NCBI GenBank assembly: GCA_029204225.1
Contig: CM055097.1
Span: forward strand, 32,851,804-32,915,803
Origin: Diphasiastrum complanatum
Taxonomy: Eukaryota; Streptophyta; Lycopodiopsida; Lycopodiales; Lycopodiaceae
Reading direction: 5' to 3'
Length of the DNA: 64,000 nt
This document shows positions 43,717-54,945 of the stretch, one piece after another. Numbering within the stretch: the first letter of the stretch is position 1; every line of letters starts with the position of its first letter. A model generated the notes under the pieces. That model searched no databases. It had not been told where the DNA came from and was given only the letters and a program-made list of their open reading frames with translations. A program made the position numbers and the translations under genes.

Positions 43717-43719
<3 letters not shown>
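42967..43719. other. unassigned stretch after element D
   Basis: A 70-codon frame at 43386-43598 has a coiled-coil-like piece (KVMQQLGKLNELVQERENL). No family is recognised. It may be the 3' part of D. Confidence 0.35.

Positions 43720-43795
<76 letters not shown>
43720..43795 (+). repeat. (TC)n microsatellite, 76 bp
   Basis: An uninterrupted TC dinucleotide run. It is not preceded by the LINE 3'-end sequence that precedes the TC tracts at 53.4, 53.7 and 54.8 kb. Confidence 0.97.
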
Positions 43796-43797
<2 letters not shown>

Positions 43798-44114
43798 GTC
43801 CCAACCATCCCACTAAGTATAAAATTCTTGACTATAATGGGATATACTCTTCAGCAATAACCTACGACCTACAAGATTTCGTTGATGATGGAGATATTTG
43901 GTTTTCTCCTGAAGCCACACGAGAAGTTCACGACTTTTTCTGGGTTTTACTTGAGAATCTGTATGCCGTGATGAGATACGTTCAGCAGGAGGCAGAGGTT
44001 CGTCAGCTGGATTCGCTTGTCTTTTTAGGGATCACTTATGTTCAGTTCTATGAATGGTTGGCCAAGATGAGATGGCAAAGTTTATTTAAACAACTTGGTT
44101 GGACATTGTACTAG
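43796..44114 (+). other. orphan open frame next to a (TC)n tract
   Basis: About 105 codons after the TC tract read without a stop: GPNHPTKYKILDYNG ... WFSPEATREVHDFFWVLLEN ... YVQFYEWLAKMRWQSLFKQ, then TAG at 44112. It is rich in aromatic residues and looks like real protein, but no family is recognised. The 170-codon frame through the Ser-Leu repeat is an effect of the microsatellite. It could be an exon or a remnant of an unknown element. Confidence 0.4.
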
Positions 44115-44127
44115 CTAGTTAGGAATC

Positions 44128-45590
44128 AGGAAATCTTCAGCTGACAGGACTGGTCCAATTACTACTTACGGGAAATATTGCATCTAGAGGAGTCTCATGA
44201 ATTGGTCATATACAATGGCCTTTCCCAATGGTCTTCTTTAGGTGACTCAACATGTCATCCATGGGTTCACTATCTTTCATCCCACATATCTCAGATTTCA
44301 CCTTCTCCCCCACCACTGCCTAACCATTCCTCCCTCTGTTTCGACTTGGTTTGACATGTACCTCCACCCACAAGTAGCCTCCATCTTGATCATATGCCAC
44401 GATATCCTTTTGGTTCTTCTTATGCTCCCTTATACCGAAATTCACTCCACTCCCTCCTATCTCATATGCCATATGATAACACATTAGACACACATGCCAT
44501 TTACACCACTGCCTCCATTGCTTGCCCTACGAAACATAACGGTGCTCGAGATATTGAAGATCTTCAGCCCGAGCTTCTCATAAATGCAACTAATATCCTA
44601 TCACCTATCATTGCCACTCCCCGTAACATTGCAGTCACTATTGGCTTTCCTTCCTCTTGGTGCATCAACACCATAAACCCCATTCACAAAAATGGTGACC
44701 TCATGAGGCTGGAAAACTATCGCACCATCATAATTGGACATGTTATGGCTAAGCTTTATGATTCTATTCTTTAGGCAAGAGTGAGCAAAGAGGCAGAGTC
44801 TCATCGGTTGCGTGCTATTGGACAAGCTGGGTTTCACAAGCATATCACTCCACCTTAGACCATATTCTTACCCCAAGTCACTCATTGAGAAGGTTCTATT
44901 TTAATAGAGGGGCTATATTCAATATTGCTCCTTCATGGACTTCAAACGGGCAATTGATTCCATCCCTTGACATATGATGAGCCAGAGATTACAAGATCTT
45001 CTTTTTCTCAAGATATCATCTTAGCGGTCATGACACTTTATGAATGTGTCATTGGATGCTTTACCTCTAATGAGGGCACACTTGAGCAGACCATCAGCAC
45101 GGTTGGGGTGAAGCAGGGCTGCTCACTCTCACCTACACTCTTTGACCTTTACATTGGTGACCTGAGGGGTTCATTGTGTAGCATGGTGGCTACTGAAATT
45201 GTAGACTTGGGGACAATCTTATTTCTAATTTACTATACGCGGATGATGTGGTCCTCGTTTCTGTAACTCGAGAAGGATTGCAACATTGTATTGATGACTT
45301 ACATAACTTTTGGCGAGACAGAGGTCTGGAAGTGAATGTAGTGCAGTCCAAGACCATGGTCTTCAATATATCTTCCAAATTAATGGAGCGCCAGATTCTT
45401 ACCCTAGATGATCAACCTTTAGAGATCATATTAGCGTATACAAACTGGGGAGTCTTGTTCTATAGTCCCATCTTTAGCCTGAGGTCAGCTACCACTTGTC
45501 GGCTTGGGAAGGGCCCTAGTAGTAGAATAGAGTACTTACTACTAGCTACAGATGTAACAGTGAAAAATGACAATTCTATTTCTTGAGGGG
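44128..45590 (+). mobile_element. LINE copy 1 (endonuclease end and RT, decayed)
   Basis: Homologous to the full copy at 49-53.5 kb from the endonuclease end onward. Blocks: ARDIEDLQPELLINATNILS, NPIHKNGDLMRLENYRTIII, a damaged FVDFRKAFD region (FMDFKRAIDSIP), VGVKQGCSLSPTLFDLYIGD and SKTMVFNISSKLM. The YADD box reads YTRMM/YADD in shifted frames near 45230. It ends without a TC tail, so it is 3'-truncated. Confidence 0.85.
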
Positions 45591-45939
45591 CTCTTGTAAG
45601 TCATCAATGAAGCTGTACTAGAAGTTGCTGAGTAGGCATATCACTTAATCCATTTGACCAACTCCAAAACTTTTGTATAAACTATCAGGCTAAAACTCAA
45701 GGCAATGATGCATCTGCCAAGCAAGATCAACCAAGGGAAAAAAAAAATCCTTTCTCAAAGGTAAACCACTGAAGAGATAGGGCAGCTTCATCTGTAAGGA
45801 CACACTGCTCTCTTCCTTTCTTTTTATCAAGAGTAAGACCATGCATGTAGGTAATGGAATTTTCTCAAAACCATCATTAATGTGAGTCGTGATTTAATAA
45901 TCAACATTGTCTCATTTACAAAGTTACACTTGTTGTTAT
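45591..45939. other. spacer between LINE copies 1 and 2
   Basis: No motif seen, except an A9-10 run near 45740. Confidence 0.4.
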
Positions 45940-47290
45940 AAAGAACGTTCATATGAGACTTCTGAAGGGAAGCGCCTTATTGATCTTCTTTACAACTCCT
46001 CTTCTGATGCTTTCTAGCCTGAGTTTATCCCCCGAGCCCCACCTCCATTATTGAGAGATTTGTGTCGTTGGACTGAATATACCACATCACTCTACACCTT
46101 TTCCACAAATCCAATTGTGATATCTCCTCGTCCCTCTACCTTCTCCTTTTTCACCCCAGAGATGGTGTCTCTTGCCACGAAGAAGTTGAAAACCCATGGA
46201 GCGCAGGATAGTGATGACTTAGATGTCGAACTCCTGATTCATGCCACTGATATACTTGCACCCATTTTGGCCTCACTCCTTAATCAAGCTGTCATTTCTA
46301 GTTTTCCTTTGTCTTGGTGCACCAATTGCACCATCCTTCAGACAACGTTTAGCAATGAGGCAAAGACATAGAGTTTATATGCCTTGGGTCATGGTGGTTT
46401 CTGTAGGAAATAGAAGCCTAAGGATCCAGGATCTTAACTATTCAATCACACAAAGCATTCTCAAAAGAAAGAGAGAGATGGCTAGAAACCCTCTTGTAGA
46501 AACTCGTGGACAGCCAAGGAGAATGGTCAGTATTGCTTACAAAAGTGTCATATACAAATGGGATGCACACATATATATAGTCCAAGATGACTATCTAACT
46601 TCATGACTATTGGCTATCCAACTACTTGACTATTGGCTTTCCAACTACTTGACTATTGACTATCCAACTTCCTATAAGTTACATAGAAAGAATGGTACCT
46701 CCAATATGTCAAGTTGGGGTACTTAATGTCACAATTAGGCCTAGTGGACCCATGAGTCCCTACCAAGTTAATTTCATACTAACTTAGCTAACTCTAAGTT
46801 TAGTAGGCCTAATATAATAAATGACCATGGTTACACAACTCTCGACCTTTTGGGTCAAAGTAACATATGGTAATGAAAGCAATTCCATTTACATTCCAAC
46901 AGTTTCAAGACAGAATTTCGCTACATTGTTCACACTTCGTGCTATCATTGAGGCGGCCAGGTCCAGACATGAGTTTACAACTGTTTTGTGGATTTCCGAA
47001 AAGCTTTTGACTCAGTCCCATGACACATGCTCATCCAGAGATTGAGGGATCTTAGATTTTCTACTGATACCATATTGGCTGTCATGGCACTATACGAGCA
47101 GGTTTTGGGGATGTTTCAAATTGGAGGGTCACTCTAAGAGAGTTAGCAGTACCATTGAGGTGAACACTTTGTAATTGATGAGCTTGAGAAAGCCATCAAC
47201 CCTGTCTTTTGGCATTACAAGAAAGTAATGAAGCTCTATGGAGATACACAAGAAGCTTATAGGGGTTTTGAATATGCTTTAAAAGACCTC
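45940..47290 (+). mobile_element. LINE copy 2, interrupted
   Basis: 45940-46370 carries GKRLIDLL, SPRPSTFSFFTPEMVSLATK and VELLIHATDILAPILASLLN. LINE sequence returns at about 46910-47260 with HEFTT-CFVDFRKAFDSVPHD (shifted frames), SRD-LRFSTDTILAVMALYEQVLG and VIDELEKAI. The piece between, 46400-46890, is foreign. No intact frame. Confidence 0.75.
46400..46890. mobile_element. unclassified insertion in LINE copy 2
   Basis: It starts TGTAGGAAATAG and contains three degenerate ~25-bp repeats of TTGACTATTGGCTATCCAAC at 46600-46672. No coding is visible. It could be a solo LTR or other non-autonomous insertion; the right end and a target duplication were not fixed. Confidence 0.35.
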
Positions 47291-48090
47291 AAAATTTGCA
47301 TAAATTGCTCCTAAGCCTTTTAGCTATGATGTGCAAAGCAATGTAACCGAAATTACAAGGTGAAGTATAATGGCACTTGTAATCCGACTCAACTCAACTT
47401 TTCCCACTACCAGCGACATTGTTCTCAAGTTAGGTTGATTATGAAATAAATCTGAATCTGACACGGGTATTTGCAAGCATATTAAGGACATACAAGGGCA
47501 CCTAGCAGCTGGGCGCACTATTTCCCTTCGAAAGTGATGCTTCCTAATTAATTAAATTATGCATTAGGATTTCCTAATTGGGGACACATTTGATAGCTTC
47601 TTATGATGGAGATGTTTGGGCCATTTGCAGGAGAACTTAACTACATTGCTTTAAGGGCTTTGTCTATGATTGTATTTGGTGATCTTTGGTAAACTTTGAA
47701 GAAAATTGTTCGATGTTCACAATTATAGTCTTTCTATGCTTAATGTGATGAAATATCTATGAATCTATTCATCACTTGGTGTTAGAGCACTTTTTTGAGT
47801 AGTTGAAAGGGTGCTAATTTTTTCTACTTCTTTTTTTAGTCATTTATGCTCTCTATCAATTCTCTCTCTAGATAATTTTTTTCTCTTTGGCCACTTTTCC
47901 CTCTAGTCATTTTCTCTCTAGACCTAAATAAGACTTCTTATTCACGTAACAAAGTGTTTGTCACTTGATTGCATCTTAGCAGTGACCGGATTCAATGATC
48001 GCATCTTGGTAACAAAGCATTAGTCAACTAATTGTGTCTTAGCAGTGACCGGATTCAACGATGGGGTCTCTAAAATTTGGTATCAAAGCC
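47291..48090 (+). mobile_element. possible copia LTR with primer-binding site
   Basis: TGGTATCAAAGCC at 48078-48090 differs by one base from the usual copia initiator tRNA-Met binding site. The upstream 500 bp is CT-rich in its later part and has a repeated GCAGTGACCGGATTCAA(T/C)GAT phrase (47980-48064). No gag follows. The LTR start is not clear. Confidence 0.45.
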
Positions 48091-49029
48091 ATCGATCATT
48101 GTGTATAAGGTGCAATCGTTTCAACTTAAATTTGGTTGGTTTAAACTTCTTGTTGGTGTGCTAGGACAGCTTAGTATTCAAGGTTTAATCGCTATGAACA
48201 ACCTTGCTTTTCGTTCCGTTGAGATCCGACATCGTTTGGATAGGTTTTGGGCCTTGTATACATGCTAAGGGGCTTGTTTTTTACCGTTTTTCTAGTTTTC
48301 TGGTAGTCATTAAAGCTGCAAAAGTTTTTAAAGCCATATAATAAAACTAGAAAGTTGGAACTAGCACTAAGAACTATCAAAAAACCTCTATTTTTTGACA
48401 GAAGTGAAAAACTGGCCATAAAGGCTATTTTTCGACCTTTTTTGAAGTTGGAATGCAAATTTTTTGGCAGTTTTTGAACCCCTTCCATCCTCCTTTCCTC
48501 AAGCCACCTACAAAACACAAAAAAATTTACATCTAATTGACTCTCACAACCTCAACAAAGGAAAATTGAAATTTTCCTTCCACCTCTTCTCTCATGAACG
48601 TACAACTGTACCTACTCCCTCGTGAAGCCTAAGGATAAGCTTTAGGGGAGTTCTAGGAACTTCTTGGGGCCATAAAGGCTATGGGACTAAAGGAGGTGAC
48701 TAGAGGTGATTGTGGCACTGACCCAAGTGACCCTTGGGTGAGAGGCATAGGGAGGGTGTTGGCCATGTGATTTGAGGGTAAGGTGGTGCCCATAAGGGTT
48801 GCCACTTGTCTTAGGGGCCATATGCTTACTAGGTGGCACCCATAAGGCCCACCACCTAGTAAGGCCAAAAGGGAAGGAAAATGGTGTGGGTGGGGGGGGG
48901 GGGTGGTAAAGGCTCCACTCTCATCATTGAGGAGCTTGTTTTGGCCTAGCTTTCTTGAGTAAAGCTCTCAAGCCTCCTAAATCATTTTATTACCAAGCTC
49001 TTGCTAGTTTTTCCTTCGACTTTACCTTA
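48091..49029. other. unassigned stretch before the long LINE copy
   Basis: No gene is recognised. GGTGGCACCCATAAGG-like phrases recur at 48780-48860, and a run of 12 G lies at 48892-48903 shortly before LINE copy 3. Confidence 0.4.
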
Positions 49030-49438
49030 GTGCGCTACCATCTCCTCGGTTATCTCAGCCACCATTTCGGAAGAGAAATCTCGAGACCAAAAAGCGCACA
49101 GCATTAGAGTTCGCGGGATCCCGGATACACAGGATGCCTTGGCTGAAGCCAAACGCTTTCTCAACACCACAGATGGGTTAGATACCACATGGAGGACCAC
49201 TAGAGATGCAGCCACACTCATCATCCGCTTCACTTCCCTAGAGAGTCGCCGAGATGCTTTGCGGTGCAGAGCTAAGCTATGTGGTACCACTGTCTACATG
49301 GATGACGACCTCACAGATATCCAAGTAGAGGAGAGTCGTAATGCCTTTCAGGCAGCCCGTGAGCCTGGCAGACGAGTCATTTATCGAGATGGACGAGTGC
49401 ACTTTCTTGATAGCGCTCCTAGCAGCTCCCAGTGCTAG
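49030..49438 (+). pseudogene. LINE copy 3 ORF1-like RRM region
   Basis: The frame reads HSIRVRGIPDTQDALAEAKR, AATLIIRFTSLESRRDALRC, AKLCGTTVYMDDDLTD, then a basic/polar tail and TAG at 49436. The RVRGIP ... IRF ... DDDLT pattern is that of the RRM fold in LINE ORF1 proteins. The start is not visible. Confidence 0.65.
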
Positions 49439-49496
49439 GGATTTGGGGTGCCTGGGGTTGGGAGCACCCCGGCGCCCCATCCACACCACTTTTAGG

Positions 49497-50290
49497 TTAG
49501 AGTGTGGAATTGTGTTGGCATACATTCATCTTCCACGGCAAGGGACCTTGTTGATTTTATCACAGAAAGAGATATATTATTCCTCATGGAGACACACGAG
49601 AGCCCGAAGCGAGGACTTCCTTCCTTTCCTGGATATAGATGGGACTCAGTATTCCGACGAGAGACTAGATCTGCCAGTGACCGAGGTTCAGGTGGGGTCG
49701 CCTGCTTGTACAGAGAGACTCTCCATTCGGGTATTGACTTCATCCAACATGACGAGCAGGCCCGCTACATATGGACTCGCATCGTGGGTCAGGATATTGG
49801 TTTGGATAGAGATCTTTTTATTGCAGCATGTTACTTTCCACCAGAGTCCTCGTCTTTTGCGGAGGGTATTGGGTCTCCATATCAGGACCTCTCACCATAT
49901 ATTATGCGATTCTCAGAGCAAGGGCATATTCTCCTCACAGGGGAATTTAATGCCCGGACATCTTCGAGACAGACAGAGCTCTTCAAAGCCTCTGATCAGC
50001 TGCGTGTTCGTGCCCTTGACAATGATATGCTTGGGGTTACCAAGACCTCCGCGGACAGTTTGGGACTTACTACTTCATACGGTGAGCACTTACTATAGTT
50101 TGGAGAGGCACATGAGCTAGCCATTTATAATGGCTTACCCTGCTGGCCACATTCAGACAATTATACATGCCACCCTCATAGTGGAGGACTATCTCATGGG
50201 GTCACCATCCTTTGTACCCATAGTCTCTGACTTCCACGTTTCCCCCACCACCCTTTCTGATCACTCATTTCTCTCCTTCGATATCGGCCA
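49497..50290 (+). pseudogene. LINE copy 3 APE endonuclease
   Basis: A 198-codon frame (49502-50098) starts WNCVGIHSSSTARDLVDFI, has the catalytic Glu in LFLMETHESPKRG, RGSGGVACLYRE, IWTRIVG and ILLTGEFNAR; the usual motif is GDFNAR, so the Asp is replaced by Glu. After a break the domain ends in the frame from 50130 with TTLSDHSFLSFDI, the SDH motif of APE endonucleases. Confidence 0.85.
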
Positions 50291-50639
50291 CCTCCCACCC
50301 ACTCATTCATCTACACAACCCATGATTACCCGAGCACCCACGTACACATTTGATCCCATTTACATGCCACTGTACCGGCAGTCCTTCGTTTCACTTTTAC
50401 ACTCCTTTCCTCATGACAATCCAGTCGACACCCAGGCTGCTTTTCTCACCACCTCTCTCCACACGGCTGCATCACTAACTCTCCCCATGAAACCCCATCC
50501 CAAAAAGACTCGACGCACACCTCAACCATTGCACCCTCCATGGTACGATACCGAGTGTCGTTCACCAATCAGTAACCTATTCACGTATCCACACTCCACA
50601 TCTACTTCGATCTTCCCGATGCTCCTACCATCGTGTTCT

Positions 50640-51850
50640 CCGCCGTAATAAGCGTTCCTATGATGATTTTGAAGGGAAATGTCTTATTGACCTTCTTTTT
50701 AGTTTTTCTTCGGGCGCTTTTTGGCGTGAGTTCATTCCTCGCTCTCTACCACCCCTCCTGGAGGACCTCCGCATTTGGTCCCTACCGACTCACCTATCTC
50801 TATATCTCCACGACCATCTGAGTTCTCCTTCTTCACATCTGACATGGTACTTGCAGCCATTAAGAAGATGAAGTCCCACAAGGCTAGAGATATTGAAGAC
50901 CTTGAGTCTGAACTCCTTTCCCATGCCTCGGACTTACTCGCTCCTACTATAGCCACCCTTCTTAATTCCGTAGTTGTTTCCGGTTTCCCATCATCCTAGC
51001 ACTAACATTATCCACCCCATCCATAAGAATGGTGACCCCATGATTCCGAGTAACTACCGCACCGTCATGATTGGGCATGTCCTCACGAAACATTATGGTA
51101 CCATTCTTCAGTCTGTTGTGAGCTCAGAGGCAGAGACTAGGAGACTACATACATGCTATGGGTCAGCAGGCAGGTTTTCGAGCCCATTATTCTACCACAG
51201 ATCACATCTTCACATTGTGGGCCTTGATTGAGGATATATATATATATATATATATTTGTGAAATTAGAATATATCCAATTTCACAAATTTATATAGAGAA
51301 GGCTAAGCACAGGAGAGAGAGAGAGGGTTTACCGTTGTTTTGTGGACTTCAGGAAAGCCTTTGATTGAGGAGGCTAAGCACGGGAGAGAGAGAGAGAGAG
51401 AGTTTACTGTTGTTTTGTGGACTTCAGGAAAGCCTTTGATTATGTTCCTTGCTCATTGCTCATCCAGAGACTCCGCGACCTCGGCTTCTCCACCGACATC
51501 GTTCTTGCTGTGATGGCACTTTATGAGCATGTCCTGGGATGTTTCCGGCATAGCAATGGCATATCCGATCACATTTGGAGCACTATTGGGGTGAAACAGG
51601 GTTGCTCCCTCTCACCAATCCTCTTTGGCTTGTATATTGATGAGTTGGAGAGAGTCATTACACAGTATGGTGGTGCTGGTTGCAGGCTTGGGGACATCTT
51701 GATTGCTATCCTCCTTTATGCTGATGATGTGGTATTGGTCTCACCGACCAGAGAGGGTCTACAGCGACAGTTGGATTGCTTGCATGAGTTTTGACCAGAT
51801 GGGGCCTAGGGGTGAACATTGGGAAGACTAAGGTTATGGTCTTCAACACT
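50640..51850 (+). pseudogene. LINE copy 3 reverse transcriptase
   Basis: Blocks: FFTSDMVLAAIKKMKSHKAR, LLNSVVVSGFPSS, IHPIHKNGDPMIPSNYRTVM, QAGFRAHYSTTDHIFTLWAL, then an insertion (51232-51370), then VDFRKAFDYVP (51417 on), TIGVKQGCSLSPILFGLYID and the catalytic LLYADDVVLVS near 51715. The thumb continues in other frames as LGVNIGKTKVMVFNTS. Frameshifts at about 50990, 51170 and 51790. Confidence 0.92.
51232..51440 (+). repeat. (TA)n, hairpin and short duplication inside the LINE RT
   Basis: A TA run (51236-51254) leads into a perfect 12-bp inverted repeat, ATTTGTGAAATT (51254-51265) and AATTTCACAAAT (51277-51288) with an 11-nt loop. Then a ~70-bp unit from GAGGCTAAGCAC through (GA)n to AGGAAAGCCTTTGATT occurs twice (about 51300-51368 and 51369-51440), duplicating the FVDFRKAFD codons. 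Confidence 0.88.
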
Positions 51851-51999
51851 TCTCGAGCATTCATGCAACAACAGGAGCTTACTTTGGGTGGATAGGTTCT
51901 AGAGGTGGTCCCTTCCTACACATACCTGGGGATACTTTTCTCAGGTCCTACTTTTAGCATGAGACAGGCCGCTACCACTTGATTGGGGAAGGGACATGC

Positions 52000-53050
52000 C
52001 TCCCTTGTTCAGCTAGAGAGATTTTGTTTCCGAAAGTCCATCCAGGATGCTCGCAGTAAGTGTCACCTCTTTGATACCATTGTCACCCCCACGGCTCTAT
52101 ATGCGGCAGAGGCATGGTGTACAGGTCTTCCCTCTTCACACTGGGCCAGTCGTTCACGACTATAGACCACTATGCTAGCTCAATTGATCCGTGCGAAGCC
52201 TTCTGTTCCACATGAGATTCTTCGGGCCGAGTTTGCAATTCCACCTATCCAGATCGAGGCAGCTCTTCAGCTCATTACCTATACACAAAGGATACAGGCG
52301 TTACCAGAGATAGACAGACGATACATATAGACTGCACTATCCTCCTCACAACACTTCATGATTAGGGCTACAGATTATCATGGTTCTCTCACGCATCCCA
52401 CCTCCTACTTGAGTCATTTGGTATCTCCATCACAGAGCTTCCCTCAGACACCCATCAGTATATCAAATGATTCCTCTATCACGCATATCTAGAGCGGACT
52501 TGGCGTAACCAATTAGGGGTTAAGCCAACTTTCTATCGGACACATTTCTTGGAGCTGGATGCATCAGGGACCCCGGTCATGCCACGCTACTTGGAGTCGG
52601 GACTATCACATTGCCTCATATTCACACTGGGACAGCTCAAGGTGTCTTCTCATCACTAGCTATTGAGACGGGGAGGTTCCATGGTATTCCGAGAGAGGAG
52701 CGGATTTGCCAGTTATGCTCTCTAGGTGAGGTGGAGTTTGAGGAGCACTATATTTTTAGATGCCCGATATACTATGAGATCAGAGGGCGATATCGTTGCC
52801 TGTTTCGAGACATGCCTACCAGTCTACGCTCCCTCACAGCCTATGAGGACCCATGATGTGTCGCTTTGTTGGTACGCGAGATGTTCATACTACAGAGAGA
52901 TTTATACGGGACACCCCAGCATTTTACCTCACAACCACTAATTACTTCATTCTTCACTAGGCAGAGATCGCGTGATTTAGTGCCTGAGGATGAGGATTAT
53001 GACGACGACGAGGATGATAGCCGCTCACATGCTCATAGAGATCAGAGATA
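52000..53050 (+). pseudogene. LINE copy 3 C-terminal domain with CCHC-like finger
   Basis: FRKSIQDARSKCHLFDTIV and ALYAAEAW follow the RT. After frame breaks the frame from 52611 carries ERICQLCSLGEVEFEEHYIF then RCPIYYEIRG, i.e. CX2C...HX4C, the finger found after the RT of many LINEs. The end is acidic (EDEDYDDDEDD, near 52985-53025). The same finger is seen, more decayed, in LINE copy 6. Confidence 0.82.
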
Positions 53051-53419
53051 GTGTACCTCCCACCATCACGTTACTACCAGGATCACCAGACATCCTACGC
53101 AGAGACATACTACTACACATGCTCATGCACACAGACGACGCCGGCAGGCTCAAATGCTTACGATGTGGCTCGCATTACATCTTTTTACAGCATCAGCACA
53201 GCAGCGGCATCAGCATCATAGCCTTGACATCTTGACATAGATACAGATGATTATTATGCACACACACTCTCGCATACGTGTCTATTTTAGTTTTAGTTTG
53301 TCCTAGATGTTTTCTTTATTACAGTTTTGGAGACGTTTTATACGCTCCCATGGTTACCACATACTTGACATGTACTTCATTAGTCTTATATGCCTTTTAG
53401 CATGGAAAAGACATTAATA

Positions 53420-53422
<3 letters not shown>

Positions 53423-53503
<81 letters not shown>
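53423..53503 (+). repeat. (CT)n tail of LINE copy 3
   Basis: An uninterrupted 81-bp dinucleotide run right after the LINE 3' end ACATTAATAAAG. LINE copy 4 starts at the next base. Confidence 0.97.
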
Positions 53504-53505
<2 letters not shown>

Positions 53506-53685
53506 GGTACTGATAGGCTTCTCGTTTATTGCGCACATCTGGCATGACTATCTCAAAGCTACCTGAGGGATCTCATCAGTACATTCGAGGCTTTATTTAT
53601 CGTGGCTATCTACAACACACATGTTTTCTATGCTCTCACATAGAGTATTTGGTCTTATATGCTTTTTAACATTCAAGGGCAATAA

Positions 53686-53754
<69 letters not shown>
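53504..53754 (+). mobile_element. LINE copy 4, short, with (TC)n tail
   Basis: It begins ATGGTACTGATAGG directly after the TC run. The piece LPEGSHQYIRGFIYRGYL corresponds to LPSDTHQYIK.FLYHAYL of copy 3 (about 52438-52500). It then jumps to the 3' end GTCTTATATGCTTTTTAACATTC ... AATAAAGG and a 66-bp (TC)n tail (53689-53754). 5'-truncated with an internal deletion. Confidence 0.85.
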
Positions 53755-53756
<2 letters not shown>

Positions 53757-54752
53757 GACAATCGGCCATTGGAGATTGTTTCATCCTACACTTACTTAGG
53801 CATACTCTTTTCTAGTCCTATATTTAATATGAGACAGGCAGCTTCTGGTATGCTTGGGAAGGGTCATGCTTACCTTGCTCAGCTAGAGAGATTCTGTTTC
53901 CGTAAGCTTATTCAAGATGCCTCGAGTAAGTGTCGTTTTTGACATCCTTGTTTCCCTCACTATGCTTTCACGTATGATATTAGCTAAGCCCTCAGTTTCG
54001 CACCTTTGAGCAGAGATATACACAGGCTGCTCTCATCTCATCCCAACGCTTACATAGTCAAGGCTATAAGTTAGCTTGGTTCTCTCAGGCCTCTCGCCTC
54101 CTAGACACACTTGGCATCTCTGTCACTGCCCTTCCCTCAAGTACCCATGATTACATCAGACCATTTACCTACAGAGCTTATCCTGATATGCTACCTATAC
54201 GGATCCATGCTATACCACTTATGATACAAGAGATGCTTCTATTATGACGAGATCTCTTGCCTTCGCACTAGAGTACTCCAGACACAGCTTCATATCACCT
54301 CCTTTTTCTCCAAACGACAATCACGAGCCCCAGATTCAAGGATGATAACTCGACTTCCCACACAGCTCATAGTTGTGCGCCTCCCTGTGCTATCCTACAG
54401 TTAGACCTACTCGTCCTAACACAAAGGGAGGTCCCGCTCATATTCGATATCGGCCGCATATCCCAGTTATATTTCCTACTGCAGCTCGTACTACATCCTT
54501 CTTCAATAGCAATAGCAGCAGCATCCTCATCACCACCACCTCCAGGACATGATCTGAGGCTTCTTACCATCATTCATAGCTAGTTCATGATTCATACCTA
54601 TGTAGTTTCTTTATCATTGGTATTTGTACCTGGATTTACATTACACGCATTTTTCTTTTACGTACTCGGGGTCGTTTCCATACGCTCCCATTTGATCCAC
54701 ACATCTAATATGTACTTATTCATCTTATTTGCCTTTTGGCATGGAAAATACA

Positions 54753-54805
<53 letters not shown>
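53755..54805 (+). mobile_element. LINE copy 5 with (CT)n tail
   Basis: It starts directly after the previous TC run. PLEIVSSYTYLGILFSSPIF, MRQAASGMLGKGHAYLAQLE and RFCFRKLIQDASSK match copy 3 from about 51900 on. The 3' UTR has ATACGCTCCCAT, TTATTTGCCTTTTGGCATGG and AAATACATTTT before a 50-bp (CT)n run (54756-54805). 5'-truncated, frames broken. Confidence 0.88.
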
Positions 54806-54809
<4 letters not shown>

Positions 54810-54829
54810 AACCAGAAAAATATACGTAC

Positions 54830-54909
54830 ATTTGCCATAAATTTCATTGACTTTCTTAAAGTCAGCAAGATCTGCTAACCTGCCACATTTTACCGTCAAA
54901 TGTTAATAG

Positions 54910-54945
<36 letters not shown>

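Larger units (their letters stand above)
49030..53503 (+). mobile_element. LINE copy 3, near full length, with (TC)n 3' tail
   Basis: A non-LTR retrotransposon of about 4.4 kb with an ORF1-like RRM region, APE endonuclease, RT with YADD, and a C-terminal CCHC-like finger. Its 3' UTR ends TAGCATGGAAAAGACATTAATAAAG-type sequence directly followed by 81 bp of (CT)n instead of poly(A). The RT type (GVKQGCSLSP, LLYADDVVLVS) differs from that of common plant L1 elements. Several stops and frameshifts and an insertion in the RT make it inactive. Confidence 0.9.

Noticed and set aside
43602-44114. 170-codon frame with a long Ser-Leu repeat
   Set aside because: The Ser-Leu stretch is a translation of the (TC)n microsatellite; only the part after it is kept as an orphan frame.
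48653-48868. 71-codon minus-strand frame rich in Gly, Pro and Leu
   Set aside because: Produced by repeated GGTGGCACCCATAAGG-like phrases; no protein family.
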